The notes under the pieces are model-generated. The model saw only the letters and a program-made list of their open reading frames with translations. It was not told the origin of the DNA and did not search any database. From an uncultured Rikenellaceae bacterium (GTDB lineage: Bacteria > Bacteroidota > Bacteroidia > Bacteroidales > Rikenellaceae), in NCBI GenBank assembly GCA_904501625.1, contig CAJGBR010000046.1:1-13167 (forward strand): a stretch of 13,167 nucleotides of DNA, in the 5' to 3' direction. Below, one piece after another: positions 1-8,296 of the stretch. How positions within the stretch are numbered: position 1 is the stretch's first letter; every line of letters begins with the position of its first letter. The translations under genes and the position numbers were made by a program.

Positions 1-1
1 C

Positions 2-1501
2 AGACATATTCACATCAATTATGGCAGCGAGTTGGAAGATTGTATCTCGGCAATTCAGGATGAAGTGCGACAAAATAAGGATCTCGTTGCCAGATATGCT
101 TCACGATATTTAGCAATCAAGTTGCTCGAAGGAGATGTGGTTATAAAAGAGGAAATTCAGAATTGTGATAATGCGTCGGAAATGAGTATTGTTGCCGAAC
201 GCGAACAGAATCGTCTTGAACGTATCTTTGGAGAGAGTGCAGAATCGTTGATTACCAATGCTCGATTTGCATTCATCACGGGTGCAATGAGCGAAACTTA
301 CACTAAAGGTAATATTGCTAAACATAAGAAAGGCTATCAAGCGGATGCAATATTGACCCATCGATTTTGGGGATTTCCAATATTTTTATTGCTGATGTGG
401 GCAATGTTTCAATTGACCTTTACATTGGGACAATATCCCGCAGATTGGATAGATGCTGGTTTTGTAGCTTTAGGCAAGTGGGTCGAAGGTATTATGTCTG
501 ATGGTCCGTTTAAAGATTTATTAGTAGAAGGTATTATTGCCGGTGTGGGTGGAGTAATGGTATTTATGCCTAACATTTTGATACTCTTTCTTTTTATCGC
601 AATAATGGAAGATACGGGATATATGGCAAGAACTGCCTTTATTATGGACCGTATTATGCATAGAATAGGTCTGCACGGAAAATCGTTTCTCCCTTTGATT
701 ATGGGTTTCGGTTGTAATGTGCCTGCCATTATGGCTACCAGAACTTTGGAGAGTCGTAAAGATCGATTGCTTACAATGTTAATAATGCCCTTTATGTCGT
801 GTAGTGCTCGACTGCCGGTATATCTGTTGCTTATAACGGTATTTTTTGAGCATAATCAGGGGGTGATATTGTCATCGCTTTATCTGATTGGTGGAGTGAT
901 TGCAATCATATCGGCTATCGTTCTGAAAAAATTGTTCTTTAAAAAAGATGAGGTCGCATTTGTAATGGAACTGCCTCCGTATCGCATTCCGACAGCACGT
1001 AGCGTTATGCGTCATATGTGGAGTCGTGCCGGACAATATCTCAAAAAAATGGGTACGGTTATTCTCGTAGCATCGGTTATAATATGGGCAATGAGTAATT
1101 ATCCGCAGAATTGTGAATTGAAAGATACATATATCGGAAAACTCGGTCAGGTAATCGAACCTGTACTCGAACCGCTTGGTTTTGATTGGGAAATAGGAGT
1201 CAGTCTTCTGTCCGGACTAGCTGCTAAAGAGATTGTCATCAGTACAATGGCTGTGTTGAATGGTTCAGGCGAGAATGAGGATTCATTAATTGCTGCTCTG
1301 CAAAATAATGTGAATTACACTCCTTTAACGGCATATTGTTTGATGTTGTTCATATTGTTGTATTTGCCTTGTATTGCAGCTATTGCCACAGTGCGTCGTG
1401 AGGCTGGTTTAAAATGGGCTGTATTTACAGCTCTCTATACTACGGGAATCGCTTGGCTTGTGACCTTTATAGTTTGGCAAATCGGACAAAATTTCATTTA
1501 G
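2..1501 (+). CDS. feoB: Ferrous iron transport protein B (FeoB), C-terminal part; 5' end outside window
   Basis: FeoB is the inner-membrane Fe(II) uptake permease, with an N-terminal G-protein domain and a C-terminal transmembrane core. The reading frame is open from base 2, so the gene is cut by the window edge and the GTPase motifs are not visible. A TTG at 32 is in frame but is not the real start, because the preceding codons already give the FeoB-like text HINYGSELE. About 499 residues remain. They include the helical linker after the G domain, then membrane segments and the family signatures: GCNVPAIMATRTL near fragment residue 237, with RKDRLL just after it; SCSARLPVY near 266; and the gate-like LSGLAAKEIVIST segment further on. 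The C-terminus is hydrophobic and ends in TAG. A small cysteine-rich gene follows after one base and probably shares the transcript. Identification is firm; only the N-terminus is unseen. Confidence 0.96.
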   Translation, partial: RHIHINYGSELEDCISAIQDEVRQNKDLVARYASRYLAIKLLEGDVVIKEEIQNCDNASEMSIVAEREQNRLERIFGESAESLITNARFAFITGAMSETYTKGNIAKHKKGYQADAILTHRFWGFPIFLLLMWAMFQLTFTLGQYPADWIDAGFVALGKWVEGIMSDGPFKDLLVEGIIAGVGGVMVFMPNILILFLFIAIMEDTGYMARTAFIMDRIMHRIGLHGKSFLPLIMGFGCNVPAIMATRTLESRKDRLLTMLIMPFMSCSARLPVYLLLITVFFEHNQGVILSSLYLIGGVIAIISAIVLKKLFFKKDEVAFVMELPPYRIPTARSVMRHMWSRAGQYLKKMGTVILVASVIIWAMSNYPQNCELKDTYIGKLGQVIEPVLEPLGFDWEIGVSLLSGLAAKEIVISTMAVLNGSGENEDSLIAALQNNVNYTPLTAYCLMLFILLYLPCIAAIATVRREAGLKWAVFTALYTTGIAWLVTFIVWQIGQNFI

Positions 1502-1502
1502 T

Positions 1503-1664
1503 ATGCAAGAGTGGTTGACTTTGATAGTTGTGGGTGTATGTGTGGCAATTGCCTTATATACAATGTTCAGACGCAGGTCGAGATGTAACTGCGAGAGTGG
1601 CGATTGCGGATGTGGAAATTGTGCTTCTAAGTGTGGGTGCAATAAATCTGAAAAAAATAAATAA
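1503..1664 (+). CDS. FeoB-associated cysteine-rich membrane protein (53 aa)
   Basis: This short gene begins with ATG one base after the feoB stop and ends in TAA. The protein starts MQEWLTLIVVGVCVAIALY, one membrane helix at about residues 4-21, followed by a basic RRRSR stretch and a tail with seven cysteines (C28, C30, C35, C37, C40, C44, C46), ending in lysines. This architecture and position match the small FeoB-associated Cys-rich membrane proteins (Pfam FeoB_associated) found directly after feoB in Bacteroidota and Firmicutes. The basic residues after the helix suggest that the cysteine tail is cytoplasmic, where it might bind iron or other metal near the FeoB exit; that role is inference. 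The near-overlap with feoB implies translational coupling. A longer open frame overlaps it but runs into the terminator and lacks this signature. Confidence 0.85.
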   Translation: MQEWLTLIVVGVCVAIALYTMFRRRSRCNCESGDCGCGNCASKCGCNKSEKNK

Positions 1665-1670
1665 TTGGTT

Positions 1671-1706
1671 AAAAAAAAAGTTCGTCGAATTCGGCGAACT
1701 TTTTTT
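1671..1706 (+). terminator. Rho-independent terminator after feoB operon, probably bidirectional
   Basis: Bases 1680-1687 (GTTCGTCG) pair with 1692-1699 (CGGCGAAC) around an AATT loop, with one G-T pair. Nine A lie before the stem and seven T after it, so it can end transcripts from both sides. It lies 15 bases after the cysteine-rich gene and 15 bases beyond the stop of the converging yeiH-like gene. Confidence 0.88.
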
Positions 1707-1721
1707 ATGGATAACCTGTCA

Positions 1722-3026
1722 CTACAAGTTGAACTTGGGGCCGATGACTCCGAAGAACAGGTAGGCAATCAGGAACGTAATGACAATATTGAAGCATTGA
1801 GCACTCAAGAATGCATATAATGTCTTGCGATTCTCTTTAGATATAATGTCTTTAAGACGTGTGTCAAGTCCGATACAGACGAATGCCAGCGAGAAGAACA
1901 ATTGTGACAGAGTCTTTGCAAGACTTGTTTCTACGAGTTTTGAGCTGCTTGCGTCAGGGAAGATATTGCCTGATTGGCAAAGACTGAATACCAATGAAGC
2001 AGCTACAAATCCGAGAATGAATTTTGGGAATTTTTCCCAAACAATTCCCAATGATGGACGTTGAGATTTACCATCTTCGCCTTTTGTAGAGAGGTAAAGG
2101 GCAATGAAAAATGCAACAAATCCGATCAAAACATTTTGTGTAGCCTTAACAATCACAGCTGTCTTATTTGACAAGTCACTGATCTCGGCAAAAGCCATTT
2201 CTGAAGATGCGGCAACACCGCTGGTCGTGTCAATTGTACCGCCAATCCAAGCACCTGCGATTTTTTGTTGCAGTACAGGATCTGATGTCAGCAACGGAAC
2301 AATCTGTTCAGCCAGCCACGGCATAAGATAAATCATCGGTACGACAACAATCAATACTACAGAAACTACATATGAGAGATTTTTATCGTTAGTGTGTGCG
2401 ACACGTGCTGCGGTAATACAAGCAGAAACTCCGCAAATAGAAACTCCCGAAGATAGTGTCATTGCAGTAGCCTTTTCAACGCCGAGTTTGCGTGAAATGA
2501 AATAGGCAAAGAACCAAACGATTGTAACTACAAGAATCGCTTGAAGCAATCCCATACTGCCTGATTTCATAACGTCGCGGAATAGGATTGTGGCACCTAG
2601 ACAAACGACTCCGATTTTTATGAAGTACTCGCCCTGGATTGCAGGTTTCAGCCATTCAGGAATCTTAAAGCAGTTACGGATTATAAGACCAAAAATTACT
2701 GAAAAGAATACAGCCTCAAAACCATAGAATTTTACAATCGGAATCTTGGCTATCCATAGAGCTAATGTTGCGATGATAAATACGACGATGAACGAACGCA
2801 ACAAACCTTTCAATGGCCGTTTTAGCATTTTATTTCCGACGAAGAGGGCTACAAGTGCGATTATGAAAAGCATTCCGAGATTAGCCCAAGCATCTGCAGT
2901 TTGTAGGTTTGACGGAATCGAAATAGATGGCAGATAATATGCAAATCCTGCCAAAAGAAGAAGTGGAATTGATATCACAGTAACAACCCAATCTTCGACT
3001 AAAAAATTTTCCCAAAATTTTTTCAC
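1722..3026 (-). CDS. YeiH-family putative sulfate exporter / UPF0324 membrane protein
   Basis: This is a polytopic inner-membrane protein of the YeiH family (Pfam Cons_hypoth698), usually labelled putative sulfate exporter family transporter; the substrate is not firmly known. It has around ten hydrophobic segments. Two family signatures are visible: SGVSICGVSACITAARVAH at about residues 193-211, and GAWIGGTIDTTSGVAASSEM at about 258-277. At 434 residues it is longer than the E. coli protein (about 350) but normal for Bacteroidota members, owing to an extra N-terminal membrane segment and an insert near residues 315-330. I chose GTG at 3026, giving an N-terminus MKKFWENF. A TTG at 3050 is in frame and would add eight residues, starting directly against the porin stop at 3051. 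Either way the gene follows the porin with almost no spacing and no promoter between them, so they form an operon. It ends in TAG and converges on the feoB terminator. Confidence 0.9.
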   Translation of the reverse strand: MKKFWENFLVEDWVVTVISIPLLLLAGFAYYLPSISIPSNLQTADAWANLGMLFIIALVALFVGNKMLKRPLKGLLRSFIVVFIIATLALWIAKIPIVKFYGFEAVFFSVIFGLIIRNCFKIPEWLKPAIQGEYFIKIGVVCLGATILFRDVMKSGSMGLLQAILVVTIVWFFAYFISRKLGVEKATAMTLSSGVSICGVSACITAARVAHTNDKNLSYVVSVVLIVVVPMIYLMPWLAEQIVPLLTSDPVLQQKIAGAWIGGTIDTTSGVAASSEMAFAEISDLSNKTAVIVKATQNVLIGFVAFFIALYLSTKGEDGKSQRPSLGIVWEKFPKFILGFVAASLVFSLCQSGNIFPDASSSKLVETSLAKTLSQLFFSLAFVCIGLDTRLKDIISKENRKTLYAFLSAQCFNIVITFLIAYLFFGVIGPKFNL

Positions 3027-3050
3027 GATATATTGATTTATTATTTGCAA

Positions 3051-4109
3051 TTAAAATGAACCTGTGAGCATCATCTGAATCAACGAAAATTTCTGATGAT
3101 TTGTTGATGTTGCTACTTGATGGTTCTGTTCGAAGTGTTGTAATGTATAGTTCAATTGCAATCTGACTTGCTTGAACATCTTGTAGTCAATACCGATAAG
3201 GTAGTTGGTTTGACGTGAATCAGATGCATTTTTATCCTCGCGGAATGTGTCGTAGCGTGCTACTGATGACAATTTGTCGTTAATATGGCAACCAAATAAT
3301 ACATACAGTCCATCACTCTTAACAATATTTGTTTTGCCGATAAGATATTCACTACGAACAAAAATATTGTCTTTGGTATCGTATGCTGCACCAATGGCTA
3401 CGCGTTCTCGTTCAGTAAACGATTTATCCCATTCTCCTCTGTAATAGGAACAAGATAAAGTCAGTTCTTTAATCGGGTTGATGTTAATTCGTCCAGCTAG
3501 GTCTTTTGATGAGTTGTTGTCCTGCGTATTAATTCCCGAGCCGTTGAATATACCGATACGGTAACTAATCAGCGAGTAACCATCTTGTGGGAGAAAACTA
3601 CCATAGAATGTCACACCCATATCTCGACCTGTAGCTTTAATTGTAGTGCCGTCGATTTTTTCGCTGAAACCCATCAGTTTTTGTAGTGCCATCGGGTAAT
3701 CAATCGTTTCCAGTCGACTGGGTGAGTAGTCGATATTTTCGATTGAGAATGGTACTTTGTACTGTCCGATTTGGATATTAAACTCTTTGTAGGGTGTGAA
3801 TCGAACATATGCATCAACTATTTTGGGTGAGCCTGACAATTCAGCCTGAATCTTATAATCGACAAGTTTCTTGTAGAGATTGTTGGTGAGATTTAATCTT
3901 GCACGTCGGATATGGAATGTAGATTCAGTATTGGTTGGATTGTCACTCCATTGGTATCCGAGTTGAATGTATCCGCTGATTTTTGGTAGTTTTGAAACGA
4001 TCTTTTCAATGTCGGATATTCGTTTTTCGCTGTTTGGGCATTGCTGAGTCTGTGCATTAACGGACAGACTTGCAATCAAGAAAAGGGTAAATAGTGTAAA
4101 TTTCTTCAT
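3051..4109 (-). CDS. Outer-membrane porin, phosphate-selective OprO/OprP family
   Basis: This is a 352-residue outer-membrane beta-barrel of the OprO/OprP porin family (Pfam Porin_O_P), which forms channels for small anions such as phosphate. It starts with ATG and has a signal peptide (MKKFTLFTLFLIASLSVNAQ, cleavage near residue 19). A short helical stretch (about 24-43) is followed by barrel strands. Family hallmarks are YIQLGYQWS near 47, FHIRRARLNL near 65-74, a DAYVRFTP strand near 99, and IGQYKVPFSIE near 114-124. The protein ends in MMLTGSF, with the terminal phenylalanine typical of a BAM recognition signal. It is the first gene of a two-gene unit with the YeiH-like transporter, which suggests that the pair moves an anion across both membranes. 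Phosphate specificity cannot be read from the sequence. A Bacteroidota promoter lies just upstream. Confidence 0.9.
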   Translation of the reverse strand: MKKFTLFTLFLIASLSVNAQTQQCPNSEKRISDIEKIVSKLPKISGYIQLGYQWSDNPTNTESTFHIRRARLNLTNNLYKKLVDYKIQAELSGSPKIVDAYVRFTPYKEFNIQIGQYKVPFSIENIDYSPSRLETIDYPMALQKLMGFSEKIDGTTIKATGRDMGVTFYGSFLPQDGYSLISYRIGIFNGSGINTQDNNSSKDLAGRININPIKELTLSCSYYRGEWDKSFTERERVAIGAAYDTKDNIFVRSEYLIGKTNIVKSDGLYVLFGCHINDKLSSVARYDTFREDKNASDSRQTNYLIGIDYKMFKQVRLQLNYTLQHFEQNHQVATSTNHQKFSLIQMMLTGSF

Positions 4110-4131
4110 AATAACTCTATATTTCTATACG

Positions 4132-4163
4132 CAAAGGTGAGCAATTTTATGTCAATTTACAAT
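4132..4163 (-). promoter_or_regulatory. Bacteroidota-type promoter for the porin-yeiH operon
   Basis: On the minus strand, CACCTTTG (4139-4132) resembles the -7 consensus TAnnTTTG with one mismatch. ATTG (4163-4160) sits 20 bases upstream as a -33 element. The box ends 22 bases before the porin ATG, so the leader is very short. This is prediction from sequence pattern only. Confidence 0.5.
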
Positions 4164-4199
4164 TAGCATTTATGCGTAATTTTCTATCTATAAGAATAA

Positions 4200-4236
4200 A
4201 AAAAGAGAGTGTACTCTCTTTTGGAGTACACTCTCT
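4200..4236 (-). terminator. Rho-independent terminator of the PagL-like gene
   Basis: A perfect 13-bp stem (4204-4216 with 4224-4236, AGAGAGTGTACTC and its complement) encloses a 7-base loop. On the minus strand it is followed by a run of seven T (4203-4197). It begins 15 bases past the stop at 4252 and insulates this gene from the porin promoter. Confidence 0.92.
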
Positions 4237-4251
4237 ATAATTTTATCTTGA

Positions 4252-5442
4252 CTATTTCTTGTAGCTTTTGCCATTTATTGTGTAACCAAGACTCCAATAG
4301 AGGTATTGGGCTTTGGTAAAGTGGGTGGCACGAATTCCGAATGTGCCGAAGAAGTTATCTCTCAGATAGAGTTTGATACCTATGACTTGATAAAGTCGTT
4401 GGTCTTTTTTGTTGCCGTGAATCAGGTTCCAACCTAAATTGGCAAAAATCGAATAACCCGGCATTACCATTTCACCTCGCAGTGATGCTCCAAGTGAGAG
4501 CCTATCGGTTACGGGTGCGAGTTTAATACGCTCATAAACTTCGCCATCTTCAGGGTGAATCTGTCGCCACATCTTTGCTCCCGAACTTTCGTCGTACAAT
4601 AGGTCGAGCCCGACACCATATTTATATCGATAGTTTGGCACCTTCAAAAATCCGTAACTGAGATTGAAAATCTTGAATCGGTGTTTGGTGTATTCACTTG
4701 GCAAATTGGTTTTGCTCGTATCGGCTTCAACTTGACGTGATGAGATATTCAGCAAGATGTCGTGGTCGTAATGAGGTGTAAATGGTTCGTGGTTTTCAAT
4801 CGATTTAAGTGGTGATTTAACGGGATTGAATTTATAGACCATTTCCAAAAATCCCGAAAATTGGTTAACTCCGGCATTGGGTTGTTGGTATGAGCCGTTT
4901 GAAAAATGGGTGAATGCTCCACCGAGATTCAAGTCTAAATAGTCATTTACTGAATATCTGAGCATAAGATTCAGTGCTACGTGGACATTGACATTCGACC
5001 CGATTGCGTCCATTGTCGGGTTATCGAAACGGTCGTATGGTTCCCAATTTGTTGAGATGCCGAGATTCCACTCGTAGTTTAGTTTCAGTCGTGGTGAGAG
5101 TTCCGAGATTGTTGCACCCTGAAAAAGGTACAACGATACGGGTTTGCCGAGTCCGTCATTGTCTTTGAATCTGATGGTGTAGAGTCCGATGCCGTAATAG
5201 GGCATTCCGTATGCGAAATCTTTCCAATTGTCTCCTTTGGTGTTTAATCCGAACTTGAGTGCCAGCGACGAACTGAACGGAATTTCTGCGGCCTTCAGAA
5301 AATCGTTGGTCTTCAGCAATGAACCGATATTTGCATTGACAGCAATGAACGTCGGTTTTCTTGTATTATCATTTTTAGGTGAGGATACTGCCAAGTTTGC
5401 TGTGAATAAAATCAAAAGTGAAATTAAACTAAATCTGATCAT
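4252..5442 (-). CDS. PagL-like lipid A 3-O-deacylase (acyloxyacyl hydrolase family), long form
   Basis: This is a probable outer-membrane enzyme that removes a 3-O-linked acyl chain from lipid A. The call rests on the stretch THFSNGSYQQPNAGVN: His179 and Ser181 match the His-x-Ser pair of the PagL active site, and the following N-x-G-x-N context also fits. The third catalytic residue, a glutamate in PagL, is not clear; Glu200 is a candidate but its spacing differs. A signal peptide is present (MIRFSLISLLILFTANLAVSS), and alternating hydrophobic strands run throughout. At 396 residues it is about twice the classical PagL length (about 150-175). The second half (about 215-396) is again barrel-like and includes GIRATHFTKAQYLYWSLGYT, reminiscent of the first active-site strand but lacking the serine. 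The start is ATG at 5442; a GTG immediately before it is less likely. It is monocistronic, with its own promoter and terminator, and is the next gene after lptD on the same strand. Confidence 0.78.
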   Translation of the reverse strand: MIRFSLISLLILFTANLAVSSPKNDNTRKPTFIAVNANIGSLLKTNDFLKAAEIPFSSSLALKFGLNTKGDNWKDFAYGMPYYGIGLYTIRFKDNDGLGKPVSLYLFQGATISELSPRLKLNYEWNLGISTNWEPYDRFDNPTMDAIGSNVNVHVALNLMLRYSVNDYLDLNLGGAFTHFSNGSYQQPNAGVNQFSGFLEMVYKFNPVKSPLKSIENHEPFTPHYDHDILLNISSRQVEADTSKTNLPSEYTKHRFKIFNLSYGFLKVPNYRYKYGVGLDLLYDESSGAKMWRQIHPEDGEVYERIKLAPVTDRLSLGASLRGEMVMPGYSIFANLGWNLIHGNKKDQRLYQVIGIKLYLRDNFFGTFGIRATHFTKAQYLYWSLGYTINGKSYKK

Positions 5443-5470
5443 CACAAAAAAGGTTTTTATTTTTCGGCTG

Positions 5471-5478
5471 CAAAGTTA
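5471..5478 (-). promoter_or_regulatory. -7 promoter box for the PagL-like gene
   Basis: TAACTTTG on the minus strand (5478-5471) is an exact match to the Bacteroidota -7 consensus TAnnTTTG and is followed by C, as at the other promoters here. It ends 28 bases before the ATG at 5442. No good TTTG -33 element is seen; GTTC about 18 bases upstream is the closest. Confidence 0.6.
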
Positions 5479-5580
5479 CGTAATTTTATTAATACTGAAC
5501 GTCGTTTGGAGTACTGATTTGTATTATATTCTGTCCAAAATTTCGTTTAAATTTGTTTGGAAATTCTTTTGTTGGGGAAA

Positions 5581-5610
5581 ACAAAAAAGAGTGCCTTTGT
5601 CGCACTCTTT
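5581..5610 (-). terminator. Rho-independent terminator of lptD
   Basis: A perfect 9-bp stem (5586-5594 AAAGAGTGC with 5602-5610 GCACTCTTT) encloses a 7-base loop. On the minus strand it is followed by a T-rich run (TTTTTTGTTTT). It lies 10 bases beyond the lptD stop. Confidence 0.88.
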
Positions 5611-5620
5611 CGGTTTTATT

Positions 5621-8275
5621 TTAATAATAGTAGTTATCATAGTAACTGCTTCGTTTATCATACTTAAGGTCTTGCAGCAGTGATGATTTGACCCCGATGT
5701 TGAAACTCCAACTCTGTCGGAAACCGATAGGTACCCAGGTGAAACTCATCTGCCAGCAGTGCAGGTCGCGAGTCAGCGAGAAGGTACCAGGCGTAATCTT
5801 TTTCATCTCAAAATCGTAACCTGCATTAAATGAGAATCCCCATTTATCAGAGAGGGTCAGACTGCCATTGAATCCCAAGGTCTGGGTGACATATTTTGAT
5901 TTGCCGTTATTCGAGTATGTAAAACTATAATTAAAACTGAAGTTCCACGGAATACTGAATTCATAGTATGTCGTACTCAGTTGTCGTTGAATATTTGGAT
6001 CGACATTGTTTTGATTGAAGAAATCTGAATATTCTGGTGGAGGTGAATTCATTGAGTTAAGGTCGTTCATTGCACCTGTATTTCCGGCCGAATTAAATGA
6101 ATATCCAAACGAAAAGCTTGCACTGGTCATACGAACAAGTTTTCCGTCTTCAATTAGGAACTTGTTGATTTTATTTCCATTTTCATTAACCTGATAAGGG
6201 TCGAACGTAGCATTGAAATTAATACCGAAATTGTTGAAAAGTGTAGTTCGACCACTCACTGAGAATGGTGATAAATTCAACGAGTCGGATAAAAAGTTAT
6301 ATGAAGAACTTATCGACAGGTTATCCAGAATTTTAATTTTTTTTGTACCTGTAGAGTCTCGTTTCGAACGCACTTTCATCTCGAGATTATTTCCCAATGC
6401 GAATGAGAGAACGGCAGACTTGCTACGAGTCGGAACACCATACATTTCACCTTCAAATGGCGAGTAGTAGTCTATTCTGCCGGTTGAGTCAACCTGAACA
6501 GGTTTGTAGTATCCGTACTTGGCTTTCCCGAAATCTGGTGTATACGAGAATGACATACTCGGAGTTATGACGTGACGAATCGCTACTACGGGTGATTTGG
6601 GGTTCTTAAATTCAAACATACCATAGATACGTGTAGACATACCCATTGAGAAACTATAGTTGTATACACGATTAAATCCGTAAGTCGTATCGACTACTTC
6701 GACTGAATTTGTCTGAGGATTCCAGCGTTTCTCAATCTCTTTGAAATACCAGCGTTCCTGGTAGTTGGCATTCGGACTGACTGTAATAAACTTAAGGATG
6801 TTCATTGAGGTAGAAATCGGAATCTGGTGATTGACGCCGTTTCGCATCTTTTTGAACATATCTTTACCGAATAAATCTTTCTCTTTAACCGTTATACTAT
6901 TTGCAAGAGTTCCGGTATAACTGAGTGAAATTTTTTCATACCAACGTTGTTTTCCGACAACCTCTTTTCGTCTGAACGGGAATATTCTTGATACGTTGAA
7001 CACGACGTTGGGCAGACCAAGTGATACGGTCGAGTCTCTTGAATTTTGAGAGTGTTGCAAGTTGGTTGAAAGCGAAAATGGTTTTCCTGGCCACGACTTC
7101 GAGTATGAAATACTTGAGTTTGTTTGTGTATTCAGATATTCGTCCAACGTCTGACTGCCATATTTGTTGTATCCGCTTGATGAGAAATTCACACTTGCCG
7201 AGAATGTTGAATTGGGTTTGAATTTCGGATCCTGAGTGTGAGTCCAAGCGATTCTGTAACTACCCGAGTTGATGTAATCGGCAGCACCTTTTTCACCGAG
7301 AATATTTTTTGAGTAGTTAAATGAGATGTTGCCACTATATTTATACCGCTTAATGTAGCGACTTCTTGCTGAGGCTTCCCACGAACCCTTCGTGTAGATA
7401 CCGCCGAGTACGGTGAGGTCGATGTAATCATTGAATGCAAAGTAGTAACCGCCCTCCCTCAGGAAGAAACCTTTTTGAGTTTCTTCACCATAAGATGGAA
7501 TTATGAAACCCGATTTTTTTTCGCCTTGCATCGGAAAGAATGCAAACGGCAATCCCAGAAAATAAATCGGTACATCTTCCATTACGAGATACGCCGGACC
7601 TGTTACGATTTTTTTGCCCGGAATGAGTTTTGCTTTTGTTAGTGCAAGATAAAAGTGTGGGTGTTCTTCGTTGCAGGTTGTGTATTTCCCGCCGGCAATA
7701 TTGACATCATTATTGGGCATTTTCTTGATAACCCGTCCGTGCAGAAATCCATCACCTTCTTTGGTGAATACACTTTTGATTTTTGCTTTTTCGCTTTTGA
7801 GATTATATCTGAGTGTATCCATAACATACTCAGTGCCATTATCCACAAAGATGGGACGGGAAACTTTACCCGAATCGTTCTCCATACCGAATGCTTCGAC
7901 ATCACGCGTAGCCATATCAATATTGATGTGGTCGGCCGATTTCAGCGAGATGTCACGATAATTGATAATCACGTCTCTAAAAATTCGCACTTTATTTGTT
8001 CTGAGATTATAAATCAGAGAGTCTTTATTGCTACCTGTGATTATATCGTCAAGGAAACTTCTCTTTTTAAGGGTAGTGTCAGTTGGGAGTGTGTCCGATT
8101 GAACAGAGTCTGCAACAAGATTTAATGAACTGAGCTTTAATGAATCCTGTTTAGTTGAATCTGTCCCTTCGATATAGTATCTGTAATTAGCGATGCCTGT
8201 GTCTCCAGCAGTCGGCAAAAAAACACAACACAAAACTGCCGATAACAGAATTGCCAACGAATATTTAATTTTCAC
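5621..8275 (-). CDS. lptD: LPS assembly outer-membrane protein LptD
   Basis: LptD, working with LptE, inserts lipopolysaccharide into the outer leaflet of the outer membrane. The 884-residue protein starts with a signal peptide (MKIKYSLAILLSAVLCC). A low-complexity Ser/Thr/Asp linker follows (about 35-75), then an OstA-like beta-jellyroll (about 85-240; IYNLRTNKVRIFRDV, EAFG, TLRYNLKSEKAKI). Bacteroidota LptD hallmarks come next: YTTCNEEHPHFYL near 198-210, VPIYFLGLPFAFFP near 235-248, and the glycine- and aromatic-rich FFLREGGYYFAFNDYIDLT near 270-288. A long beta-barrel fills the rest and ends in NYYY. I chose GTG at 8275; TTG at 8281 would add two residues, and there is no ATG in a sensible place. 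It is monocistronic, with a terminator right after it, and is divergent from the amidase-mlaD operon, a pairing I believe is common in Bacteroidota. The cysteine pattern is not that of the E. coli protein, so disulfide-controlled assembly should not be assumed. Confidence 0.92.
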   Translation of the reverse strand: MKIKYSLAILLSAVLCCVFLPTAGDTGIANYRYYIEGTDSTKQDSLKLSSLNLVADSVQSDTLPTDTTLKKRSFLDDIITGSNKDSLIYNLRTNKVRIFRDVIINYRDISLKSADHINIDMATRDVEAFGMENDSGKVSRPIFVDNGTEYVMDTLRYNLKSEKAKIKSVFTKEGDGFLHGRVIKKMPNNDVNIAGGKYTTCNEEHPHFYLALTKAKLIPGKKIVTGPAYLVMEDVPIYFLGLPFAFFPMQGEKKSGFIIPSYGEETQKGFFLREGGYYFAFNDYIDLTVLGGIYTKGSWEASARSRYIKRYKYSGNISFNYSKNILGEKGAADYINSGSYRIAWTHTQDPKFKPNSTFSASVNFSSSGYNKYGSQTLDEYLNTQTNSSISYSKSWPGKPFSLSTNLQHSQNSRDSTVSLGLPNVVFNVSRIFPFRRKEVVGKQRWYEKISLSYTGTLANSITVKEKDLFGKDMFKKMRNGVNHQIPISTSMNILKFITVSPNANYQERWYFKEIEKRWNPQTNSVEVVDTTYGFNRVYNYSFSMGMSTRIYGMFEFKNPKSPVVAIRHVITPSMSFSYTPDFGKAKYGYYKPVQVDSTGRIDYYSPFEGEMYGVPTRSKSAVLSFALGNNLEMKVRSKRDSTGTKKIKILDNLSISSSYNFLSDSLNLSPFSVSGRTTLFNNFGINFNATFDPYQVNENGNKINKFLIEDGKLVRMTSASFSFGYSFNSAGNTGAMNDLNSMNSPPPEYSDFFNQNNVDPNIQRQLSTTYYEFSIPWNFSFNYSFTYSNNGKSKYVTQTLGFNGSLTLSDKWGFSFNAGYDFEMKKITPGTFSLTRDLHCWQMSFTWVPIGFRQSWSFNIGVKSSLLQDLKYDKRSSYYDNYYY

Positions 8276-8296
8276 AAACAATACAAAAAAAATTTT

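Noticed and set aside
32..34. TTG at 32 as the start of a short FeoB
   Set aside because: The frame is open to the window edge and upstream codons continue FeoB-like sequence, so the gene is truncated by the window and not by a real start.
1528..1764. Plus-strand 78-codon open frame overlapping the end of the feo operon
   Set aside because: It is in a different frame from the cysteine-rich FeoB-associated gene, has no signature and reads through the terminator hairpin into the antisense end of the YeiH-like gene.
4200..4236. Long perfect inverted repeat considered as a transposon end
   Set aside because: It is a single hairpin with a T-run on the minus strand, 15 bases after a stop codon, and has no partner copy in the window. 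A terminator explains it.
5228..5683. 151-codon plus-strand open frame spanning the pagL-lptD gap
   Set aside because: It covers the PagL-like gene's start, that gene's promoter and the lptD terminator, and has no family features.
7655..8125. 156-codon plus-strand open frame antisense to lptD
   Set aside because: It lies wholly inside the strongly supported lptD gene, has no promoter or recognisable motif, and fits a shadow frame.
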